DNA of 64,000 nt from Russula earlei (Eukaryota; Basidiomycota; Agaricomycetes; Russulales; Russulaceae), in contig JAGFNK010000070.1 of assembly GCA_025769875.1 (NCBI GenBank), forward strand, positions 1-64,000. The letters are read 5' to 3'. The translations under genes and the position numbers were made by a program. Below are positions 56,989 through 64,000 of this stretch, in pieces. Numbering within the stretch: the first letter of the stretch is position 1; every line of letters starts with the position of its first letter. The notes below the pieces were generated by a model. It was given only the letters and a program-made list of their open reading frames with translations, did no database searches and had not been told where the DNA came from.

Positions 56989-58789
56989 ATGCAAGTTGTC
57001 TCCCATTCGCTTACCCACCGTGGGCCCAGTGCCTCGCGCACTCGGGCCCGGTGGCAGCCCTATGCCTCTATCCAACCCTCAACTATACGGACGCCGTCGA
57101 GCGCCTACTTGCATACCCCAGCATCGTCATCGTCAACTGTATCAACACCCGCCCCAGCTCTTCACAACTCGATATGCGAATCAGATCTCACAAAGCCCCT
57201 CCCTCCTACTCGATCGAATAGTCTCATTCTCTCGCAACCCTCGAAGGATGTACATAAACATAAGTATGTCACTGGTCTCGTCGGTGAGTCCACTGAGCTA
57301 CCTTCCCGCAACCCGGCACAAGCCCCTCTTTTGGAGATTTCTCTTACTTAAGACGCACATTCTCCTCACCCAGATGCTGCCGTCAGGTCTCTGTGTGAAA
57401 TTTGGAATCCCCACGATGTTCCCGCAGTTTTCTTGACCCAAACGTGTTCGACGACTCTATCAACCATGCATAATATCCTTCCCCTAAATGCACCGTCTAA
57501 TTCAAGTGTCAGTGTTTTCAGTGCACTCGCGCAACAACTTCCCTCGCCGCCAATAACGCCGCCGCATCTACCAAGCACAGCTCCCTCTAACCTTTCCACG
57601 GCATCTCGATGCCTTTCTCGTGCTGCCACTCAGATCGACTTTTGTCCTACTGAGCAGGCCAGGGGCAATTCTGCCCCGCTCAAGACATTCGTTCATGAGG
57701 TTCTGCGTCGCTCACGCACTTCCTGCAGCGTATTGCAAACAGCCCTTTGTTACATTGAGGCTCTCCGTTCGAAGGTCCCCGAACTCGTCCATCAAGAGAA
57801 AACTGGAGAGGGAATTCGTGGCGAGGTGGATCAAGGCGCCCGGGTTCTCTCTCCAGATGACCTGCGCTTACAAGAGTCGCCCAAAGAAGTTGACATCGAT
57901 GAAGTCATCGACCCGATACACTTTGCTCGCTCGCAGAGCCAATGCGACGAAATGCCGGCAACTGTCCGAATGCTGGATGATAGCTCACTCGGGATGCCTG
58001 ATGTCATGGCCCGATGCGAAGAGAAGAAATTGCCCATGCTATCAGAGGATCTTCCGTCCCTCCCTCCCCTCCCCTCACCGCTGTTGTGTCCTCGTCGGAC
58101 TTTTCTGGCTTCGCTGATCCTCGCTTCTAAGTTTATGCAAGATAGATGCTATTCTAATCGTGCGTGGGCAAAACTTGCTGGTCTTCCGGCACGGGAGATC
58201 GGTCGCTTGCGAACGCGCACTAGGAGAGGCCCTTGCATGGCGACTTTGGGTCGGCAAGATGCCCGCTTACTGCGTCCTGTCGCGCAGCCAAAGCGCAGGT
58301 GAACTCTGCAGTAGTCGTGCCAGCTCTGGCACTAATGCTGCACTTTCGGACGTCCCCTTACCTACTACCAACGTAGTGCGGCGCAGCAGTACGCAACCCG
58401 CCATACCCTTGTGCTCTGGTATGCCAGTATATCCTGTCAACTTTTCCACCACCGTCTCTACAAGAATGCAAGTCCCATGGGTGCCCACGCCCGAGGCCAC
58501 TGCGTATGAATATTCACCAACGCCGACTCTTAGCGCATCTCCAGCCACGACGGAAGGGTCTTCCGACAGTCTCAATGAGGAGCGGACTGTTCAAATGACC
58601 TTCGTCGACCATGTGTCTGATCCCGATGTCTTAAAAGATACCACGCCTGCAGTCATGCCGGCGCTTGCGTACGCGTACGCGGGCGAGGGCGGGATATCGC
58701 GGGCATGGAGTGGATTTGCCTGGAATGCAACTGGACCTGGCGCCGGTTGGGTCCGAGGTGATGCAGACTCTGTCCTTGGGCAAAACTGA
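56989..58789 (+). CDS. Pho85-type (PCL family) cyclin; apparent frameshift
   Basis: Exon 1 56989-57283 and exon 2 57374-58789, around a 90-bp GTGAGT...CACCCAG intron, which joins KYVTGLVD to AAVRSLCEIWNPHDVP. The cyclin box continues LKTFVHEVLRRSRTSCSVLQ, TALCYIEALRSKVPEL and, after an acidic insert, CPRRTFLASLILASKFMQD, YSNRAWAKLAGLP, REIGR then CERALGEALAWRLWVG. This fits PCL-type cyclins (Pcl5/Pcl1-like) that activate the Pho85 kinase. At 58207-58208 one extra T (GGTCGCTTGCG) breaks the frame between REIGR and CERAL; without it the exons total 1,710 nt, 569 aa. The rest is a Ser/Thr/Pro-rich tail ending at 58789. The leader holds a possible uORF. Confidence 0.85.
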
Positions 58790-60414
58790 CTATTTCTGTT
58801 TTCTCGACTATTCTATTCGCTCTTAGCCTCGGTCGTCCGTCTATCTATTTCATCTTTTCTCTGTTTCCTTCTTGCGTTGGCGTGCATAATCATTTGCGCT
58901 TGTATCTTTGTACAATACATACATAGAGGCTGGGGGGGTAATGGCTGCGCTCTTCGTATTGCGATCCACGTTGGGAGGGTTCTATGACGGACTTTTTAGC
59001 GGCATGCGCTTTACTGTCTTATTTCCGCATATCCATGAATTGCTAGTGGTGTCACATGCTTTGCGATGTAGTATTCATTTGATACCCGGTGATATACGAC
59101 TTGACTGCAACTGGCTCGAAATGGCCTTGGCGCAAAGTGAGATCCTGCCACGTTATCCTAGGATATCAGCTCACGGCCAAAACTGGATAGCCCAAGGGCG
59201 TTGATGTGACTGTTACAAGTAGCTATAAACCCTCGTTACGTATCTCATCTTGTCAGGACTGTCAATTCATCATCTCGTCTCATATGTACCCGCGGAGAGA
59301 AATATACGTGGGGTGTCCGTGTCCGAATGTGAATGCGAATGGACGTCATGCGCTTCAAATTTTGATCGCTTCCGGTTCACGATCAACGTCTCCCCTCTTG
59401 ATTCGTCGAGACGGCTTTAAAAAAAAAAAAAAAAGGGATGTGGCGTGACACACAAGGACCGGGCGGGGTCTGGACGGATGATGACGGGGGAAGGGGGGGG
59501 GGCTTGGGCTTTTTTGCGCGTTTGCGGCTTTGTGCTTGCTCTTGCTGTTGCCAACTTGTCGGGAGGCCCCCCGTCGGAGTCTCCGTCCGGTCCATATTCC
59601 ATCCCATCAACAGAACGGGCGGCACTGGCGCTGGGCGCCGATGGATGATGTTATCACATCCGTGCTCCCGGGGGTCGGGTGGTGTAAGGAAAATCGAGTC
59701 AGCTGGGGCTGTTGGATTGGAGAGATTTTTTTTTCAAACGACTTTAACCAAAAGGAGACGGGCCCGACTGCTTTGTGAGTGAATGAGAGGGGAGGTCAGA
59801 GGGGGGGGGGGGCCCTTCCCGCACAACACGCCCCTTTGGGAAAAAAAATTTTTAAGAGGATTCTGGTTCGGTTCGGGGAGGCTCTTGAGAGCCTTTTTAG
59901 AAAGGGCCCGTCGCCCAGAGTGGGGCCGTGTTAAGTTCATCACTCACTCATACGTTTAGGGAAGGGACGTACTGGTAGTTGGGTTTCGAAGTCGACGGCG
60001 GTTGGAGAACTTTCTTTTGGTCGAGATCACTGAGAGATCGAACGGTGTGAGACCCATGGTTTCTGAAATGCGTTTGTACCGTACATGGACCCGGGTTTGT
60101 TCCCTCCCCCGTAGTGGCATAACAGGACACGGTACATCGACTAGAGAGATTTGTTGCTAGCTAGCGAGGGTGGCTAAAAGAACAAGGACATCTATGTGCC
60201 TACGTCGTGAGAGCATCCTAGTACTGTCAGTAAGTAGTTGGTGTGGCCTGGTGCTTTAGCGACGCACAATCTACGGTCGTCATCGTCAGCGACCAAAACG
60301 GGAAGGAAGGTGGGGACATCAGGAGGAGGAGCTCCTGCCTCGATTTTCCCCTTTCCTACACACCTTTACTCGGATTGAGTCCGCTTTTTTCGAATTTTGG
60401 TTCGAAATCTGTGG
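58790..60414. other. Intergenic region with many homopolymer runs
   Basis: Runs of A, G and T cluster here (A tract near 59,420-59,434; G runs near 59,490-59,500 and 59,800-59,812; aaaaaaaattttt near 59,840). No gene is supported; open frames are low-complexity. The last 150 bp are the promoter/leader of the eIF5-mimic gene. Accuracy may be lower here. Confidence 0.45.
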
Positions 60415-62271
60415 ATGTCTCAGCAACAAACCGCTGCCAAGCCTTCGCTCCAAGGCGTCAGACTCAAAGCTAGGAAAGGCGCAGTAAAGGCCCACGCGAA
60501 ACACGAGCCTACAGGTAACGCGACAGCAGTCCCTAACAACCCCTCCCATTCCTTTCCCAAGCGAGGAGGCCGTCAATAACCGATTCTTCTTTCTTTCTCT
60601 CTGTTAGTGTTCAGAGATCAGGTGTACAAGCACCTGGAAGCGATTCCCCAAGGTGACTACGACGCTGTCGCGAACAAGCTCATCCAAGCAGGATCTACAT
60701 TGGACTTCCACAAATATGCGGACGCCCTCTTCGACGTCCTCTTCGTCGGCGGCCTTCTCCAGCCCGGCGGCTCGTACCTTGACGCAGAGGGACCTACGTC
60801 ACCGTTTTCCCTCTTTCAGATCAAGGCCTCCGCCGAGCCCGACGAGATAAAGAAGTTTGTCGAGGTCCTCAACAAGCTGATCAGGAGGTGAGCCGCGAAC
60901 CTTTTCTGCGCGTCTCCGAAGGTCGTTCACGCCGTCGACCGTGCACGGTGTGATGTCGGGGCGATAAAGATACAAATACCTCCAAAAGCCGCTCGAGGAC
61001 AACTCGCTCCCGACGCTTTTGCAATACGTCAACAAGTGGGACCAGGAACAGAGGGACAGGCTTGCCCTCACCATCGGTCTCATCTTCTCACAGGGCCTCG
61101 CGAGCGCCGCATGCCTGCAAAGTCTGACGAAGGACCACCTCGTCAAGAACGGTGAGGCTACCTCCTCCCCAGCCATGCAACCCGCCTGCCTCACCCCGTT
61201 TTGAACTCTGTAGACCTTTCGGTGAATGTCCTAACCGTGATCCTGCGTGCCTACGTCGCCGAGACGTCGATGGACCATCTCGCTAGCGCGCTAAAGAAGG
61301 GCGGGATCAAGGACCTGCTCACCTTCTTCCCTCCCAACAGGCGCTCAGACGCCATCCTCGACTCGCACTTCCGCGGCGCGGGCCTTCCGCAGGTCGCAGA
61401 TTGGTGGACGCGCAAGCAGAACGCGCTCATCAAGGAGTCCATCACCAAGGCCATCAAGGACGCTCTGGAACGCGAGGACCAACCCTCCGATGTGCGTCCG
61501 TATCTCTCTCTCTCTCTTTTTTTTTTTTTTTCCCCCCTTTTTGAAACGAAGACGGAGCGTATTGTTTTCCTGTTTTCCCTTTTTATTTTTATTTTTGAAA
61601 AATTGGGTGCTGATGAGGAAAAGCAGGTCATAGCCGCAGTTCGCACTGTCGTTGAGGAGCGTCCACTTCCCGAGGCTGAGCTTGTCGCGAGCCTCTGGCA
61701 GGGCCTTATGGCTCAGGTCGACTGGAGCGCGCGCCCGGATCAAATTGAGGGTCTTGCTCTGCGCGAAGTCTCGGTGCGCGACGCCCACCGTCCTGTTCGC
61801 CGAGTCACACCTGACCTTAGCCTGTGTTTTTGTCGAATCTGCGTAGCGCTTCGCGCCTATCATAGAGCCTTTCTGTACTGGCCCCAAGACGGAGGTGGCC
61901 CTCATCAACACCGTGCAGACGTACTGCTACGAGGATACGCGAATCATGAAGGCGTTCCCGCAGGTCTTGAAGGTTCGTCGTGCCTCCGTAGAGGTTCTCA
62001 GGCGCGGAGTCCTGATCCCGGCACGTCGTGACTGTGCGCTGCAGGTCCTGTACAATAAGGATTGCGTGTCTGATCAGGCGATCATCTACTGGCACCAGAA
62101 GGGCTCGAAGCCGCAGGGCCGCCAGCACTTTCTCAAGGCCACGGAAGGCCTGGTGAAGGTACGGTGACATGTTCCGTCAACGTGACGGCCTCCCCTTCCT
62201 CTCTCTCTCTCTCTCTCTCTCTGACTCTCGTCTAGTTCTTGCAGGAGCAAGAAGAAAGCGACGAAGAGTGA
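60415..62271 (+). CDS. BZW1: eIF5-mimic protein (BZW/5MP), W2-domain translation regulator
   Basis: Eight exons (60415-60514, 60608-60887, 60970-61151, 61214-61491, 61627-61773, 61847-61972, 62045-62158, 62236-62271) give 420 aa with no stop, the usual length of the family. N-terminus SLQGVRLKARKGAVKAHAKH, then FRDQVYKHLEAIPQGDYDAV, LDFHKYADALFDVLFVGGLL, a helical repeat region (LSVNVLTVILRAYVAETSMD, ALKKGGIKDLLTFFPPN), and a C-terminal W2/MIF4G-like domain (SLWQGLMAQVDWS, VLYNKDCVSDQAIIYWHQKG, QHFLKATEGLVKFLQ) ending in the acidic QEESDEE. 5MP proteins compete with eIF5 for eIF2 and eIF3 and raise start-codon stringency. Introns include T-rich tracts (61,515-61,530) and a (CT)n run (about 62,197-62,222). 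Confidence 0.95.
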
Positions 62272-63054
62272 GCGGCCTGCTCGGTGTAATCCTACGTTTC
62301 TGGTCCTGCCGTTACATATATCGGGGGGACGCGGAAATCAGACTGATACGTGACGAGGTTTTGGGTTCAAGAGAGTCGTGCTCGCTCGCCACCGAGGAAG
62401 CAGGGATTTTTTAAACAAAAATAACACAATAACGAAAGCCTGGTGCGATGCGAATAGTAGAAGAACATAGGTGTGATGATCGAGTCATTCCGGTCGAGTC
62501 CATGGACCCGTCACACATCACTTCTTGTCACGGCGCTGGTGATGATCATGCAACGCATCGGAGCCGAGAACCGAGAACCGAGAACCGAGAAATCAACATG
62601 ACTCGATCGCCTTCTCAGATTCGCCGCTGTCACTCCACTCCACTTCCACACAAACAACATATATTCTTATTCTTTTCTCTTTATGAGGTAATGATAACCT
62701 ATTTGGAACCGTTGCGTGTATGTGCGGGAGATATGTCAAACGTACATCCTTCGAACAAGCTTTTTCTGCGAGAGGCGCACGGGAAAGTGAGGAGAGGAGG
62801 GGGGGGGGAGGGGGTTGCCAACACAAACAGGCGCGAGCGACGGAGGAGCGGCTACAGTTACTGAGACGAGACGGGACGGGAGAACACTCTCACAACGGGA
62901 AGGGAGGAGAAAGCAACCCTTATGGCATCGCGCGGATCACAAAACAAAACAAAAATAAAGAAAAGAGGAGAGAGGAAGAGGAGAGAAGTAGAGAATTTAA
63001 CACACACCACACCTAACACAAGACGAAACTTTTTCTTTTTCTTTTTTTTTTTTT
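62272..63054. other. Convergent intergenic space with a heptamer repeat
   Basis: No gene seen. The heptamer CCGAGAA occurs four times in tandem at 62564-62591, and a poly-T/poly-C-T tract precedes the stop of the next gene (about 63,030-63,055). Confidence 0.6.
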
Positions 63055-64000
63055 TCACCAAGCCTCAGGCATGGGTGCGAATTCGCCCGGCCATCCGGTG
63101 CCGCGGCTCAGGTTCATGAAGATGCCCTCAGAGCCGTTCACGGGCAGGCCGAGGTCCGTCAGGCTCTGTTCCTGCAGCCAGACGGGTATGTCCGCCGGGT
63201 GCAGGGCAGGCGGCGCGGGGGCACCCTTGCGGGAAGTGCAGCCCGAGCTCTTCCATCGTGATAGGAGGCGGTTGCTGAAGAGGCGCCGCCATCTGCGCGT
63301 GCGGGTCTGCGAACGGTTGACCCTGCGGTTGACCGCCGAGCACCATCGCATCGCCCGGCCCGCCCCCCGGATGCGCGACGCCCATCTTGCGGCGCAGGTT
63401 GGCGAAGCATGACGCGCAATGTCAGCGCATACCTGTCGTTTGAATTCAGAACTTTCCTTCCTTTTTTTTTTTTTTAAAGGAGAACGGAACACAAACAGAT
63501 ACGCACCGTTCTGCGGCAACCTCGGAGAGCAACTGCGCAAGTTGCTCCACCTGTCCGGTGATAGCACCGAGATCGAGCTCGGTAGGGAAGAGGCTTGCCA
63601 TCTTGAGTAGGAACAACCCTGAGAATGCGGCGGCGACGATGCTGTCATGCACAGCATAGCGGAGGGCTGCGCGGTAGTCTTGAGAGCCAAGGAAGATGGC
63701 GAGACAGTTGGAAGCTGCATCCTTGGCTTGGAATGCGAGTTCGCGTTGTTCAAACGGCATCTTGTCCCAGGATACGCCACGAAGCGCGACACACACCAAC
63801 CACAGTTTGGCGTAATGTAGTTCGCTGGCGAGAATTTTGACAAGTAGAGCATCTTCATCCATTGTTTGTCCTGTTGCGGAATTGTATCAGTGAGGCATAG
63901 AAGAAGAGACTGGCACGGACGGTGTAGTTCGTCGCAATCGCGCCACCATTTGTCGAGCGCCTCGCTCGCCCGACGGATGAACTGTAATGTATTATGGTTT
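63055..64000 (-). CDS. Fungal transcription factor, C-terminal part (runs off the window); two apparent frameshifts
   Basis: Minus strand, exons 64000-63921 (partial), 63870-63507 and 63432-63055, with introns of 50 and 74 bp. Segments: RRASEALDKWWRDCDELHRQ, LLVKILASELHYAKLWLVCVALRG, FQAKDAASNCLAIFLGSQDYR, YAVHDSIVAAAFSGLFLLKMASLFPTE and VEQLAQLLSEVAAERYALTLRVML. This is the helical C-terminal region of Zn2Cys6-type fungal regulators; the DNA-binding end lies outside the window. It ends IPVWLQEQSLTDLGLPVNGS...PMPEAW. Two single-base excesses are needed to follow this: T at 63405-63406 (CTTCG) and C within 63217-63221 (CCCCC). Without both, the codon count is exact. Confidence 0.75.
   Translation of the reverse strand, partial: NHNTLQFIRRASEALDKWWRDCDELHRPCQSLLLCLTDTIPQQDKQWMKMLYLSKFSPANYITPNCGWCVSRFVAYPGTRCRLNNANSHSKPRMQLPTVSPSSLALKTTAQPSAMLCMTASSPPHSQGCSYSRWQASSLPSSISVLSPDRWSNLRSCSPRLPQNGAYLFVFRSPLKKKKRKESSEFKRQVCADIARHASPTCAARWASRIRGAGRAMRWCSAVNRRVNRSQTRTRRWRRLFSNRLLSRWKSSGCTSRKGAPAPPALHPADIPVWLQEQSLTDLGLPVNGSEGIFMNLSRGTGWPGEFAPMPEAW

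Noticed and set aside
62564..62591. Heptamer array resembling telomeric or CRISPR-like repeats
   Set aside because: Only four copies of CCGAGAA without spacers; not a telomere motif; a simple tandem repeat.

Overview
The window looks like a piece of a filamentous basidiomycete (Agaricomycete-type) genome. Genes are split by many short introns (about 45-135 bp), the coding sequence is GC- and CpG-rich, and several proteins match families I know from Agaricomycetes. No prokaryotic operon, CRISPR array, rRNA or tRNA was found by eye.

It splits into two compartments. Bases 1 to about 38,696 are a nest of transposable elements: CpG-poor, TpG/CpA-rich and almost without intact genes. Bases 38,697 to 64,000 are a compact gene-rich region with normal CpG content. 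The switch falls exactly at the right end of a 12.5 kb pogo-type DNA transposon (26,144-38,694, TA target duplications).

The repeat nest can be read as layers using target-site duplications (TSDs). From the left: a chromovirus-type LTR (131-1,093); a surviving two-exon membrane-protein gene (1,912-3,260); two Ty1/copia fragments facing each other, one split by a solo LTR (6,103-7,061, TSD TTGCT); two 5'-truncated chromoviruses joined head to head (7,517-14,627), the right LTR carrying a 700-bp Tc1/mariner-type MITE; a decayed hAT transposon (about 15,932-22,784) split by a PIF/Harbinger element (16,332-19,715, TSD TAA) and a solo LTR (21,124-21,723); a second Harbinger (22,785-26,014, TSD TCA); then the pogo element, which contains a SAM-like gene remnant, solo LTRs of three families, a DDE_3-type transposase remnant, and a solo LTR (33,819-36,259, TSD AGGAG) that itself holds a full-length Tc1 element (34,512-36,130, TSD TA). 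In-frame stops and lost catalytic acids are mostly explained by C-to-T or G-to-A change at CpG, as expected from methylated, silenced DNA.

The gene-rich half holds, in order: a doubtful minus-strand gene; a conserved PPPY-containing protein of unknown function; a FAM72-family protein divergent from a metallo-beta-lactamase-fold hydrolase; a four-unit polyubiquitin gene; a Nop25/Rrp17 rRNA-processing protein; protein phosphatase 5; a decayed secreted lysozyme-like gene; a Pho85-type cyclin; an eIF5-mimic (BZW/5MP) protein; and the C-terminal part of a fungal transcription factor running off the right edge. These are ordinary housekeeping genes and do not form a cluster. Three of them carry apparent single-base insertions that break otherwise conserved reading frames, which may be assembly errors. 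I found no clear new biological system. The most notable features are the nested pogo element with possible cargo, the CpG-driven loss of transposase active sites, and the intron layout of the polyubiquitin gene.
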